A stretch of 64,000 bases of DNA from Bradyrhizobium sp. dw_78. Its GTDB lineage: Bacteria; Pseudomonadota; Alphaproteobacteria; Rhizobiales; Xanthobacteraceae. A model generated the notes under the pieces. It worked only from the letters and a program-made list of their open reading frames with translations. It searched no databases and had not been told where the DNA came from. The translations under genes and the position numbers were made by a program. The stretch is from assembly GCF_018449525.1 (NCBI RefSeq), contig NZ_JAAVUS010000005.1:276001-340000 (forward strand), in the 5' to 3' direction. Positions 9,277-19,352 of the stretch are shown piece after piece (position 1 is the stretch's first letter; every line of letters begins with the position of its first letter).

Positions 9277-9611
9277 GACCGCGAGGCCGCCTCGGCTCGT
9301 TTTACCGCGAGATGATAACGCAGAGACTAGGTTCGGGCGAAGGTTTGCCCGGACCTGGATGCCGGTGTCCGTCCGTCATGGGCTTTCAACGCAGTCCACA
9401 TCCTGATCACGGAATAACCGTAGTTGCCAAGACGTTGATCAGAAACCGGCAATTTTGACGGCAGATCGCCCCTGTAGCGTTTTTTAGCTGCCGTTATTTG
9501 TACTGTGTTTACTCTGACTCGTAACTTGGGCTGTTTTTAACGGGCATTTAGGTCGCCGATACCCATAAAATCCGCTTTGGATAGGCAAAGAATGGCCTCA
9601 GGAGCGAGGCG
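9277..9611. other. 335-base intergenic region before the c-di-GMP gene
   Basis: A stretch near 9334-9372 (TTCGGGCGAAGG...CTGGATGCCGGTG) resembles part of the repeat copy at 56294-56350, so a decayed repeat lies here. ACGGCAG and CTGCCGT arms flank a T-rich loop at about 9459-9495 and may terminate the symporter transcript. The AT-richer DNA at 9480-9535 is the likely promoter zone for the GGDEF/EAL gene, but no confident -35/-10 pair is seen. Confidence 0.4.
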
Positions 9612-12584
9612 TTGGATACGGATATCACGCGTACATTTGCGGCGTTGAGCGCGACCAACGAAGCGATTCTCTATGCGAAATCGCCCGAAGAACTCTACCA
9701 GCAGGTCTGCGACGCGGCCTTCTCCAGCGGCGACTTTCTGGCGACGGCCGTCTTCTTGCTGGAGGCTGGCACCGACATGCTCCGTTTTGCCTCGGGTTTC
9801 GGCGAGGACATCAAGCGGCTGCGCCGGATCGATATTTCGATCGTGGCCGATACGCCGGAAGGGTCGGGGGTTTGCGGCCAGGCCTTTCGCGACCAAAGGC
9901 TCTGCATCAGCAATGATTTTCTGAACGATACGCGTTCGCTGGCGTGGCGGCAGGGCGCATGCGATGCGCAGGTCGGAGCGGCGGCGGCGTTGCCGTTGAC
10001 CTGTAACGGTCGCGGCGTCGGCGTGCTGCTCGTCACCAAGCGCGAGCCGGGTTCGCTGAACCAGCAGACCGTTTCGCTGCTGGCGCGTATATCGGCGAAC
10101 ATCTCCTACGCGCTCGACAATTTCGAGCACGAGGCGGCGCGGGAGCGGCTGTCGCGGATGTTTGCCGCGCTGAGCGCCACCAACGAGGCAATCGTCAGGG
10201 CCAGGTCGCGAGAGGAGCTGTTCGATCTTGTCTGCGCCGCCGCGGTACAGGGCGCGAAGTTCAACTCCGCATCCGTGGCTCTTGTGCGTCCAGGCACCGA
10301 TCTATTCTATATCGCCGCCTCGGGCGGCGACGATTCCAGCGAAATGAGGAATCGTAAATTCGCGACGACGGCCACGATACCCGAAGGGCGCGGTTTGGCG
10401 GGAACGGCATTCCGGACGCAGCAACCCTGTTTCAGCAACGATGTCCTGGCCGACGAACGCACCCGGCCCTGGCACCGGGAAGCGCGCCGCAGCGGCGTGG
10501 CCTCCTCGGCGGTCATGCCGTTGCTCAGCGGCGGTCGATCGCAGGGCGTGCTGATTTTCAATTCGACCGAGCGCGACACCTTCACGCCGGAACTAATCGA
10601 ATTGTTGCAGCGTCTGGCGGAAAATGTGTCGTTTGCGCTGGGCAGCTTCGATCGCATGGATGAAAAAACCAGGATCGAGGAGCAAAAAGAGCGTCTGACC
10701 CGGATGTTCGCTGCGCTGAGCACCACGAACGAAGCGATCATGCGGGCGAAGTCGCGGTCCGAACTGTTCGAACTGGTCTGCGAGGCCGCTGCGAATGGCG
10801 GCAAATTCACCTCGACCAGCATCGGCCTGGTCCAGGACGGCAATGATTTTCTCAATATCGTCGCCACGGCGGGCCCTACGGCGGAAAGGGCCAGGAACGG
10901 CAGGCTGTCCGTCAAGGAGGATTGCCCCGAGGGCAGCGGCATCAGCGGCATCGCGTTTCGTACCCGACAGCCGTGCATCAGTAACGATTTTCTGGCGGAT
11001 CCGCGCGGCGCTTTTTTTCACGAATCGAACCGGCAGAACGGGACGAGCGCGGTCGCGGCATTTCCGCTGTTCAACCGTGGTCAGGCAGTCGGCATCCTGT
11101 TGTTTTGCGCGGCCGAAAAGGACGCGTTTACGCCGACGGCGGTCGACCTGCTGCAGCGGATCGCCGACAACATTTCATTCGCCCTCGATAATTTCGACCG
11201 CGCGGACGAGAAAGCCCGGGCGGACGAGCGGATCGAATATCTGGCGTCGCATGACAGCCTGACCGGGCTGCCCAACCGCGAGAAATTCAACGCGCTGCTC
11301 CAAACGGCGATGCAGGCGGCGCAGCATCGTGAACTGCGGTTCGCCATGCTGTTCATCGATCTCGATCGATTCAAGGTCATCAACGATTCGCTCGGCCATG
11401 AAGCCGGCGACAGATTGCTGGTGGAAACCGCCAGGCGGCTGCGCCAGACGCTGCGCCCGGGCGACATCGTCGCGCGTCTCGGCGGCGACGAGTTCGTCGT
11501 GATTCTCGAACATTCTGCCGCGCTCCGCGAGATCGAGGAAATTTCCGGCAGGCTGCTATGGGCGGTCAGCCAGCCCGTTCGGTTGAGCGGTCATGAATGT
11601 CACGCCACCGCCAGCATCGGCATCGCGATGTTCCCGGAACACGGCTCCGACGTCCATACGCTGACCAAGAATGCCGACATGGCGATGTATCTCGCCAAGG
11701 AAGACGGCAAGAACAATTTCCGTTTCTTCACCAAGGAGGTGAAGATGCCGTCGATCGAGCGGCTGACGCTGGAAAATTGCCTGCGTCATGCGCTGGAGCG
11801 CAACGAATTCTCATTGCATTATCAGCCGAAGATCGATCTGGCGAGCCGCCAGATCACCGGCGTCGAGGCGCTGTTGCGCTGGTCCCATTCCGAATATGGC
11901 CTTCTGCCGCCCGGACAGTTCATTCCGCTGGCTGAAGAAACCGGCTTGATCGTTCCGATCGGACGCTGGGCCCTGAGGGCGGCCTGCGCGCAGAACATGG
12001 CCTGGCAACGCCGTGGGCTGCGTCCGGTGTCGGTCGCGGTGAACCTGTCGCCGCGGCAGTTCACGGATGAAAATCTGCTGCACGATATCGACGAAGCGCT
12101 GGCCGCAAGCGGTATGTCGCCGGTATTGCTGCAACTCGAGGTGACGGAGAGCATGATGATGCGCAACGTCACGCGTGCGATCAGGACGCTGGACGAGATC
12201 CGGAGCCGCGGCATTCGCCTGGCGATCGACGATTTCGGCACTGGCTATTCGTCGATGTCGCTGATGAAGCAGTTTCCGATCGATACGCTCAAGATCGACA
12301 GGTCGTTCGTCCGCGATCTTCCCGACGATTCCGAAGACAAGGCGATTGCGCAGGCCATCATCAGCATGGGCAAGGCGCTGGAAATGACCGTCGTCGCCGA
12401 AGGGGTCGAAACCAGCGAGCAGGAGGCGTTCCTCCGGACGCATGGTTGCGACGAAATGCAGGGCTTCCTGTTCAGCCGGCCGCTGCCGCCGGAGCAATTG
12501 GCCGATCTGCTTCGGTCGTCGCCGCTGCTGGCTTCCCCGCCGCTGCAGCCGGCGGGCAGCGCCCCGGTTCTGTTTGCGGAATAG
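9612..12584 (+). CDS. Triple GAF-GGDEF-EAL cyclic-di-GMP signalling protein
   Basis: 990 residues, no membrane segment, so a cytoplasmic sensor. Three consecutive GAF-like units of about 180 residues begin near residues 7, 180 and 362; each starts with a form of FAALSATNEAI and contains CISNDFL or a close variant. A GGDEF domain follows (about 540-710) with an intact RLGGDEF motif, then an EAL domain (about 725-970) with EALLRW, DDFGTGYSS, KIDRSF and AEGVET. All key metal and catalytic residues seem present, so both cyclase and phosphodiesterase activity are possible. The start is TTG at 9612, supported by AGGAG 8 bases upstream. Confidence 0.92.
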   Translation: MDTDITRTFAALSATNEAILYAKSPEELYQQVCDAAFSSGDFLATAVFLLEAGTDMLRFASGFGEDIKRLRRIDISIVADTPEGSGVCGQAFRDQRLCISNDFLNDTRSLAWRQGACDAQVGAAAALPLTCNGRGVGVLLVTKREPGSLNQQTVSLLARISANISYALDNFEHEAARERLSRMFAALSATNEAIVRARSREELFDLVCAAAVQGAKFNSASVALVRPGTDLFYIAASGGDDSSEMRNRKFATTATIPEGRGLAGTAFRTQQPCFSNDVLADERTRPWHREARRSGVASSAVMPLLSGGRSQGVLIFNSTERDTFTPELIELLQRLAENVSFALGSFDRMDEKTRIEEQKERLTRMFAALSTTNEAIMRAKSRSELFELVCEAAANGGKFTSTSIGLVQDGNDFLNIVATAGPTAERARNGRLSVKEDCPEGSGISGIAFRTRQPCISNDFLADPRGAFFHESNRQNGTSAVAAFPLFNRGQAVGILLFCAAEKDAFTPTAVDLLQRIADNISFALDNFDRADEKARADERIEYLASHDSLTGLPNREKFNALLQTAMQAAQHRELRFAMLFIDLDRFKVINDSLGHEAGDRLLVETARRLRQTLRPGDIVARLGGDEFVVILEHSAALREIEEISGRLLWAVSQPVRLSGHECHATASIGIAMFPEHGSDVHTLTKNADMAMYLAKEDGKNNFRFFTKEVKMPSIERLTLENCLRHALERNEFSLHYQPKIDLASRQITGVEALLRWSHSEYGLLPPGQFIPLAEETGLIVPIGRWALRAACAQNMAWQRRGLRPVSVAVNLSPRQFTDENLLHDIDEALAASGMSPVLLQLEVTESMMMRNVTRAIRTLDEIRSRGIRLAIDDFGTGYSSMSLMKQFPIDTLKIDRSFVRDLPDDSEDKAIAQAIISMGKALEMTVVAEGVETSEQEAFLRTHGCDEMQGFLFSRPLPPEQLADLLRSSPLLASPPLQPAGSAPVLFAE

Positions 12585-12720
12585 ATCGCGCGCGCGTGGC
12601 CGCAAAGCTTCAGCGTAACGCGATCCATGCAAGCGGCGCGATCGCGCTGTAATACGGCGCGGGCGTCGTCAAATTCCGCAAGGGCAGATCAGGCCGTTGT
12701 AACGCCGGCGGCCAAGGAGC

Positions 12721-13734
12721 CTATTCGCCGCGCGCGGGCTCATGCGTCTTCAGCGGATGGGCCTTTTTGTGCCAGGCCCATGCGGTCCGGATGATGGTCG
12801 GCAGATCCGAATGCACCGGACTGAATTTCAATGTCTCGCGGGCAGCGCTGGGGTCCGCGACCAGATAGGTCGGGTCGCCCGGCCGGCGCGGCTTGATGAC
12901 ATGGGGAACCGGGCGGCCGGTCTCGGTTGCGATGGCCGTCAGTACCTGCCGCACCGAAAATCCCGTGCCGGTGCCGAGATTGAACGCGCCGCCCTGATGC
13001 CCCTGCATCAAAAGCTCCAGCGCCCGCAGATGCGCCGCCGCGAGGTCGGTGACATGAATGTAATCGCGGATCGCCGTGCCGTCGGGCGTGTCGTAGTCGT
13101 CGCCGAACACCGCGAAATCGCCGACATGACCCTGCAGCGCCATCATGGCGCGGGGAATGAGGTGCGTCTCATTATCGCGCAATTCGCCGATCTCGGCGGA
13201 GGCATCGGCGCCGCTGGCGTTGAAATAGCGCAGGCAGAACGATCCAAGCCCGTAGGCGCTGCGATAGTCGATGAGGATCCGTTCGATCATCCATTTCGAG
13301 GTGCCGTAGGGGTTGATCGGCGCGCAGGCATAGGTCTCCGGCAGCGCCTTGCTGTCGGCATTGCCATATACCGCGCCGGTGGAGGAAAACACCAGGCGGC
13401 TGCACCCGGCCTCGCGCATGGCATCCAGCAGCGACAGCGTGCCGCCGACATTGTTGTGGTAATATTTCCGCGGGTTGGAAACGGACTCGCCGACCAGGCT
13501 CGACGCCGCAAAATGCATGACCGCGGCGATACGATGCTGGGCGAAGGCGCGAACCAACGCCGGTCCGTCCAGCAACTCGCCCGGCACCAGCGAACCGGTG
13601 ACGAAGCTGCGGTGGCCGGTCGAAAAATTATCATAGACGACCGGGTGATACCCTGCGGCGGCCAGGGCCCGGCAGCAATGCGCGCCGATATAGCCGGCGC
13701 CACCGGTCACCAGAATAGCCGGACGATCGCTCAT
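12721..13734 (-). CDS. galE: UDP-glucose 4-epimerase
   Basis: 337 residues from the ATG at 13734, which puts the NAD-binding GGAGYIG motif at the N-terminus (ILVTGGAGYIGAH). The SDR catalytic set is visible: FSSTGAVYG and the YGTSKWMIE YxxxK motif. It interconverts UDP-glucose and UDP-galactose, supplying UDP-galactose for polysaccharide assembly (the ExoB role in rhizobia). It ends the minus-strand run WecG-like/Wzc-like/GalE, 58 bases after the glycosyltransferase gene, consistent with a precursor-supply role in the surface polysaccharide region. Confidence 0.93.
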   Translation of the reverse strand: MSDRPAILVTGGAGYIGAHCCRALAAAGYHPVVYDNFSTGHRSFVTGSLVPGELLDGPALVRAFAQHRIAAVMHFAASSLVGESVSNPRKYYHNNVGGTLSLLDAMREAGCSRLVFSSTGAVYGNADSKALPETYACAPINPYGTSKWMIERILIDYRSAYGLGSFCLRYFNASGADASAEIGELRDNETHLIPRAMMALQGHVGDFAVFGDDYDTPDGTAIRDYIHVTDLAAAHLRALELLMQGHQGGAFNLGTGTGFSVRQVLTAIATETGRPVPHVIKPRRPGDPTYLVADPSAARETLKFSPVHSDLPTIIRTAWAWHKKAHPLKTHEPARGE

Positions 13735-13792
13735 GCCGATGTCTCGCAGCGACGTTCTGGATTCATGACGGCGGGAACTCCGGTTCGGCAAA

Positions 13793-14614
13793 CTAGCGCC
13801 GCAGCATCTCGGTATTGGACGGCCGGCTGTTGTTGAAGAGTAGATAGAGCGCCCGGGGATTGGTCGTCAAATAACGCCAGAACAGCCGTCGCGGCTCCTG
13901 GTAGATCCGCCAGGCCCATTCGAGTCCAACGGCCTGCATCCATTTCGGGGCGCGGGCCCGGCTGCCCGAAAGGAAATTGAACAGGCCGCCCGCCGTCTTG
14001 ATGACACCGACATTCGACAGGCGCGGCGCGAATTCCTCGACAAAGGATTGTTCATAGGGCACGCCGAGCGCCACCCACAGATAATCCGGCGCCAGCGCGT
14101 TGATCTCGTCGACCTTGGCGCGAAGCGCATCGCCGCGCAGATAGCCGTGGCAATGTCCGACGATCTTCAAATTCGGCACGGCCTTCCGCACATTGGCGAC
14201 GGCGGCGTCGTTTTCCCGTTCGTCGGTGCCGAACATGTAGAATGTCAGCCCTGCGGCCGCGGCCTTGCGGGCGACGACGTAGAACAGGTCCGTGGTCGCG
14301 ACGCGCTCGGGCAATGGCGTTGCGGATTTGAACCGGGATACGGTGACGAGCGGCTGGCCGTCCGCATTGATGAGATCGGCCGTGCGGAACAGCCGCTGGG
14401 TCATCGGTTCGGTCGCGCAGCGCGACAGCACCTCGCCATTGGCCGACGTCAGGTACAGCGGCCGGTCGGTCCGGCGCACCGGGAAGACCATGTCGATCAT
14501 GAAATTCGCGGTCTGCTCGATGTCGAGCACGGCGAGCCGAAGGCCGCCCAACGAGATTCGGGGCACGTTGGCGGTGGCGGCTCTGCCGACGGGATTGGCG
14601 CGGCGCTCAAGCAT
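13793..14614 (-). CDS. WecG/TagA/CpsF-family glycosyltransferase
   Basis: About 273 residues from the ATG at 14614, which overlaps the end of the upstream Wzc-like gene by 8 bases; a longer start at 14659 is possible. GT26 family features are clear: LYLTSANGEVL, APDYLWVALGVPYEQ, KTAGGLFNFLSGSRARAPKWM and GLEWAWRIYQEPRRL. These enzymes transfer an N-acetylhexosamine (ManNAc-type) residue onto a lipid-linked sugar at the cytoplasmic membrane. It is likely to act early in repeat-unit assembly of the polysaccharide encoded around it. Confidence 0.9.
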   Translation of the reverse strand: MLERRANPVGRAATANVPRISLGGLRLAVLDIEQTANFMIDMVFPVRRTDRPLYLTSANGEVLSRCATEPMTQRLFRTADLINADGQPLVTVSRFKSATPLPERVATTDLFYVVARKAAAAGLTFYMFGTDERENDAAVANVRKAVPNLKIVGHCHGYLRGDALRAKVDEINALAPDYLWVALGVPYEQSFVEEFAPRLSNVGVIKTAGGLFNFLSGSRARAPKWMQAVGLEWAWRIYQEPRRLFWRYLTTNPRALYLLFNNSRPSNTEMLRR

Positions 14615-16907
14615 ATTGTCTGTTCCGCTGGCGGTGGATGGCCACGGGGGCCAGTTCATTCAGGACGACGCCGATCAGTCTGTGTTCCATGCCGCCGAGC
14701 GCCGCGATGATGTCTTCCATGCAGCCATTGATGTCGAGACTGGCGGGCAGGATCGCGATGAGGCCGCTGGCCTCGTCAAACAGATTGTGGTCGGCCGGGC
14801 TCCAGGGCATCGCCGGCCCGTCAAGGATCACGAGGTCGTAGCCGCCGGACGAACGGGCTTCGGCGATCGCCTTGTGAAGGGTATCGCTCGCCCTGGTATC
14901 GCCCGCTCCCTTGACGATCGGCAGCACCGAAATTCCGTTCGCGGTCTCGATCATGTCGGAAGGCTTGGACGCACCCGAAAGCCTGGCGCCGATGTGGAGC
15001 CAGCCAGACCGGCCGGTCTCGCTCTCGCCGACGCGGTTGCGGTTCACCTTGTCCGAAAGCGCATGGGTGAGATGATCGGCATCGACCATCAGCACTTTGG
15101 CGCCATCGCGCGCGGCCGCCAGCGCGATATTCAGCGCGGCGATGCTGCGATCCTCCGTGGCGCCGGCGCCGATCACGGCGATGACCGGCGTCGTATCCGC
15201 AGCCGAACGCCTGGCCAGCGGCGCGCGCATGTCGCGCATGGCGTTGGAGAAGGCGGTTGGCGGCAAGCCCATCCGCAGCGTCGGCCAGCCGATCTGGGTC
15301 AGGTCCGCAATTCCACCGCTGGCCAGGATTGCACCGAGCGTCCGCATCACGTCGGATTGCTGCAGGCGCGCGATCAGCGGCTTTTTGACCAGGGCGATCG
15401 CCGCCGCTTGCGGCTGCGGCGAAGCGCTGGACGGTTGCGCTGCGGACGGTTTCGTCGGTGATCTTGCCGGCTCCGGTTCGGTGCTGCCGGGCGATGACTG
15501 GTCGGCTGCGACCATCCAGCCGGCCGCCGCCAGTGCGCCGAGCGCGAAGCCGACCATCGCCAACAGGCTCATGGCTGGCGGGAAGGTGCGGCGTTGCGGC
15601 ACCGTGGCCTCGCCGATGATGCGCGCGCTCGACGTGTTGAGGCTTTCCTGCTCTTCGGTCTCGCGCGAGCGCTTGAGGAAGGACTGATAGAGGTCGCGGC
15701 TGGCGTCGGCCTCGCGTTCGAGTTCGCGGAGTCGGACCGAAGCCTGGCTGAGCTGGACGCTCTGGCGCTTTTGCGTTTCCAGCGCCCTGCCCAGCGAAGC
15801 TTCAAAATCGCGGGCGCGGGTCAGGTCGTTTCTGGCCGACTGCGCGAAGCGGTCGATTTCCTCGTTGATGGTGCGGTGCAGGTCGTCCACCTGCTTTTCC
15901 ATCTGGTGCAGCGCCGGATGCAGCGGTCCCAATTCTCCCGCCATCTCCGCATAATGCTTGCGGGCCTCGGCATATTGCGAGCGCAAGTTTGCGACGGTCG
16001 GCGACTGCAATGCCTCCGGAATGGCGCCGACATCGGTCGAGGCGCGGCGGCTGGCCTCGATCTGGTCGTATTTGGCCTGGGCGTCGAGCGTCAGCGCATG
16101 CGCCGCGGCGAGCCGCTGACTGCCGGAGGAAAGCTGCTGGTCGCTGATCTGCGTATCCTGGCTGCCGACGAAATTATTCTGCGCCTTGTAGACGGCCAGT
16201 GCGTTTTCGGCGTCGCGAAGCCGCTGCTGCAATTCCTTGAGCCGGCCGGACAGATCCGTCGTCGCCCGCCGCGCGGCGGTGGCTTGCGAGCTTCTGGATT
16301 CCGCAAGGTAGGCGTTGGAGATCGCATTGGCGAGCATCGCCGCCTTGGCGGGATCCCGCGACCAGACGTCGATGTCGACGATAAAGGTACGGTCGGGCTT
16401 CTTCACGCTGATGTGGCGGCTCAACGCTTCCAGCGCGGCCATCTGGCCGAGCTTGTCGTCGCCGGCGGAATGGGTCTCGATGCCGAATAATCCAAGCAGC
16501 TTTCCGATCGTGCTCTTCGATTCGCCGCCGAACTCCGGATCCTGGTCGAGATGGGTGTCCTGGATCACCTTCAACAGGACGCTGTTCGAGGTGATCACGC
16601 GCGCCTGGCTGTCGACCACCATGGCGAGGCCGGAAATATCCTGGGAGCGTGGCGTGAGCTCGCGGTCGACCAGATTCAATTCGCGAGGGTCGACGTAAAG
16701 CTGCGCGGTCGCCGAATATTTCGGCGTCAGGCTTTTGCCGACCGCAACCGCGGCGCAGGCGCAGATCAATCCGGCCACGGCAATGGCGGCCCTGCGCCGC
16801 CACAGCAGATGGCCGAGCTCCTGCACGCTGAAGCCCGCAAGCGTCCGCGCCAGCGCCTTCGGGGCGCCGGGCCCGGGCTGGCCTATCGGCTGATCATAGA
16901 CAAGCAT
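14607..16907 (-). CDS. Wzc/ExoP-like polysaccharide co-polymerase with degenerate tyrosine-kinase domain
   Basis: About 766 residues from ATG 16907; a GTG at 16937 would add ten. Layout: N-terminal Wzz region with a first membrane helix (AAIAVAGLICACAAVAVG), long periplasmic coiled coil (about 200-420), second helix (FPPAMSLLAMVGFALGALAAAGWM), then a C-terminal BY-kinase/ParA-like ATPase. The Walker A' strand VLMVDAD is present, but the Walker A loop reads GAGATEDRS, with arginine near residue 587 where Gly-Lys-Ser/Thr is expected, and I see no C-terminal tyrosine cluster. It probably controls chain length and export; kinase activity is doubtful. Confidence 0.88.
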   Translation of the reverse strand: MLVYDQPIGQPGPGAPKALARTLAGFSVQELGHLLWRRRAAIAVAGLICACAAVAVGKSLTPKYSATAQLYVDPRELNLVDRELTPRSQDISGLAMVVDSQARVITSNSVLLKVIQDTHLDQDPEFGGESKSTIGKLLGLFGIETHSAGDDKLGQMAALEALSRHISVKKPDRTFIVDIDVWSRDPAKAAMLANAISNAYLAESRSSQATAARRATTDLSGRLKELQQRLRDAENALAVYKAQNNFVGSQDTQISDQQLSSGSQRLAAAHALTLDAQAKYDQIEASRRASTDVGAIPEALQSPTVANLRSQYAEARKHYAEMAGELGPLHPALHQMEKQVDDLHRTINEEIDRFAQSARNDLTRARDFEASLGRALETQKRQSVQLSQASVRLRELEREADASRDLYQSFLKRSRETEEQESLNTSSARIIGEATVPQRRTFPPAMSLLAMVGFALGALAAAGWMVAADQSSPGSTEPEPARSPTKPSAAQPSSASPQPQAAAIALVKKPLIARLQQSDVMRTLGAILASGGIADLTQIGWPTLRMGLPPTAFSNAMRDMRAPLARRSAADTTPVIAVIGAGATEDRSIAALNIALAAARDGAKVLMVDADHLTHALSDKVNRNRVGESETGRSGWLHIGARLSGASKPSDMIETANGISVLPIVKGAGDTRASDTLHKAIAEARSSGGYDLVILDGPAMPWSPADHNLFDEASGLIAILPASLDINGCMEDIIAALGGMEHRLIGVVLNELAPVAIHRQRNRQYA

Positions 16908-17214
16908 GGGCCCCAGCTTCCATTCGAACTGCCGCACGCACTGGCCGAGGGGCTATTTTTCCGGCTGCGCCGGACGCGCAACAATTCGGCGCGGAACAAA
17001 CGCAACAGGAACAATTAACCATACACATGGCTGGACTATTCACCGAAATGGCAAAAAAAGCGTTTAAGCGCGCCTGCGATCTTGTTCTCTGGGCCGCCAG
17101 ACAGATGCAGAGGCCCGGTCTGCCGATGTCCTGGCCGCGGCCAAACGTCAACGCTGCGTCGCCGGGCTGACGGCTGGCAGGCATTGCAGCTTTGGACCGC
17201 CTCGCGGACATGGT

Positions 17215-18042
17215 TCAGCGCTTTCGCAAGATCAGGTGATAGTCGCCGTGGCGGACGTCGGTCTTTTCCGGCAGGAAGAAATTCATGACGGCGGCGGACG
17301 CGTCGATCAGCCTGGCGAGCATCGGCTTGCGGGCCCGTATTTCCGGAAAACGCGGGCTTTCATATTCCTTCCGGTAGATCACTTCGAGACCATGCGTGCC
17401 GGCAAAGGCCTCCAGCTTCGAAAGTGTGACCAGCGGATGGAAGAAGGTCGGAAACGGCGCTTCGCCGGGGAGGCCGGCGTTCTCGATGCCGCGCACATAG
17501 CGGTAATACCAGACGTGGAACCAGTGCGGCGTATATTTGGTGACGACGCCGGATAGCGATCTCGGGTTGGGCGCGCCGATCAGGATCAGCCCGTCCTGCT
17601 TCAGCGCCTCGCAGAAACCGAGCAGGGCGGATTCGGTATCGGGAAGATGCTCGATCACGTTGTAGCAGATGACGAGATCGAAACTGCCGGGCTCGAAACG
17701 ATGGGTCTGGACGTCGCCGAGGATCTTTTCCTGCGCGTAATCATTGTTGCGAATCTGGTCCTCGTCGATATCGACCACGGTGACGTGAGCGCGGTGCAGC
17801 AGGCCGAGTGGCAGGAAGCTGGTGGATCCTCCGCCTGCCTCATAGATCGCGATCTCGCTTTTCGACTGCAGCCTGGCGGAGAGGATCTCGTGAACGGTGA
17901 GCAGGCTTTTGCGCGCTTCGCCGGGCGGCAGTTCGAGCAGCGACTGTGGATGCGCGAATGGCCGCGCATGGGCGGATGCCTGCGAGCCGGCCGTCGTATC
18001 GAAGGGCGCGTAGCTGAAATCGGGGGCAAAGGTTTTGCTCAT
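17215..18042 (-). CDS. SAM-dependent class I methyltransferase
   Basis: 275 residues. The Rossmann SAM-binding strand is IYEAGGGSTSFLPLG, followed by VTVVDIDEDQI (acidic end of strand 2) and the FDLVICYNVIEHLPD motif typical of methyltransferase 11/12 families. The ATG overlaps the stop of the upstream flippase gene by four bases, indicating translational coupling. In this polysaccharide context, methylation of a sugar is the most likely job; small-molecule methylation is an alternative. Confidence 0.85.
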   Translation of the reverse strand: MSKTFAPDFSYAPFDTTAGSQASAHARPFAHPQSLLELPPGEARKSLLTVHEILSARLQSKSEIAIYEAGGGSTSFLPLGLLHRAHVTVVDIDEDQIRNNDYAQEKILGDVQTHRFEPGSFDLVICYNVIEHLPDTESALLGFCEALKQDGLILIGAPNPRSLSGVVTKYTPHWFHVWYYRYVRGIENAGLPGEAPFPTFFHPLVTLSKLEAFAGTHGLEVIYRKEYESPRFPEIRARKPMLARLIDASAAVMNFFLPEKTDVRHGDYHLILRKR

Positions 18043-19352
18043 TGATTTTCACTCCTGAATACGAGGCTGTAGACGATGGCTGCGGAGAGCGCGTAGAGGC
18101 CGATATAGATGCCGTTGAGCCAGACACCCCATTCGGTGATGCCGCCGAACCAGATCAGCAGCAGCGCCAGGGCGACCGCCTTCAACGCGACCTGCGAGGT
18201 GGCGAGCACGGCGCGGACCGTCATCTGCTGATAGGCGAAGAACAGTTCGGAGTGATATTCGAGCAGGTTCTTGAAGGCCGGAACCGCGAGCAGAACGCCG
18301 AGCAGTGGCGCGGCCGACGCGATATTGTGGCCGAGAAGATTCGGCCACAGCCATAGCATCGTCAGCAAACCCGCGAAGGCGAGGGTCGAGGTCAGTGCGA
18401 TCGCCGCCTCGACGCCCAGGCTGCGGCGGATCTGGTTGCGCGCACGGCGTTCCAGGATCAGCTTGCGCGAATACAGCACGAAGAAGGTGCGGATCGGCAC
18501 CGACGTGAAGTCGATGATCCGCGAGGCGATCGCGTAAATGCCGACGGTTCGCTGATCCGCCAGCGAGAGCATCACCACCTTGTCGATCTCGTTCTGCGAG
18601 ATGAAGGCGCAATAGGCGACCGAGAACAAGAGCGCGTCGCGAATCCGCCCCCAGAACAGCTCTGCGCGCCAGCGCAGCCGGACGCGCGGCTGGTAGAACG
18701 CGACGGCCAATGCCATCGCGGCGATATTGAAGATCACATAGAAGGCGGACCAGGTTTCGATGTCGTGGCTGCCGGAGGCCAGGAACGCGACCGCGCCTGC
18801 GCTGCGCAACGCGGTGCCGAGGCTGATGACGAACGATGCGGAGCCGTAGCGGCCGAGCCCGTTATTGACCTGATGGATCATTTCCACGATCCGCCAGGTT
18901 CCGGACTCGACAAGGATAATGGCGATGAAGGCGGTCAGCGACAGCGACGGGGTGAACAGCAGATAAAACACCGGCAGCGCAGCCGCGAGGCAGAGCGGCA
19001 GCGAGATCAGCCAGCTCGCATAGAACACGGCGAGATAGCCGCCGAGCGTGCGGCGTTTGCCGGCAGCGGCCCGGAACGCAAACGACGAGAAGCCGAGCCC
19101 CGAGAAACAGCCGATCATGATGCCGGTCGATGACGTCGAGGCGAATACGCCCATGTCGTGCAGCGACAGCGTATTGGCCAGGATCAGGAAATACACGGCT
19201 TGCAGCCCGAGCCGCGCCCCGGCGCCGGCGAAGACCTGGAGATAGTTGGCCAATTGCCCGCGAACGGCGTCCGTCAGCGTCTCGCGCAGGCGAGACACCC
19301 ACGAGATGACGGGAATATCCAGTTCGAGCGTGTTTAAAGGTTCGGACTTCAT
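18039..19352 (-). CDS. Wzx-type polysaccharide flippase
   Basis: 437 residues with about 12 predicted membrane helices and the sparse polar features of the MATE/MVF/polysaccharide-transporter superfamily (e.g. RLGLQAVYFLILANTLSLHD near the N-terminus). It would flip lipid-linked repeat units across the inner membrane. It shares a 4-base overlap with the methyltransferase gene downstream and lies in a region with polymerase, chain-length protein and glycosyltransferases, completing a Wzx/Wzy-type set. Confidence 0.85.
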   Translation of the reverse strand: MKSEPLNTLELDIPVISWVSRLRETLTDAVRGQLANYLQVFAGAGARLGLQAVYFLILANTLSLHDMGVFASTSSTGIMIGCFSGLGFSSFAFRAAAGKRRTLGGYLAVFYASWLISLPLCLAAALPVFYLLFTPSLSLTAFIAIILVESGTWRIVEMIHQVNNGLGRYGSASFVISLGTALRSAGAVAFLASGSHDIETWSAFYVIFNIAAMALAVAFYQPRVRLRWRAELFWGRIRDALLFSVAYCAFISQNEIDKVVMLSLADQRTVGIYAIASRIIDFTSVPIRTFFVLYSRKLILERRARNQIRRSLGVEAAIALTSTLAFAGLLTMLWLWPNLLGHNIASAAPLLGVLLAVPAFKNLLEYHSELFFAYQQMTVRAVLATSQVALKAVALALLLIWFGGITEWGVWLNGIYIGLYALSAAIVYSLVFRSENQ

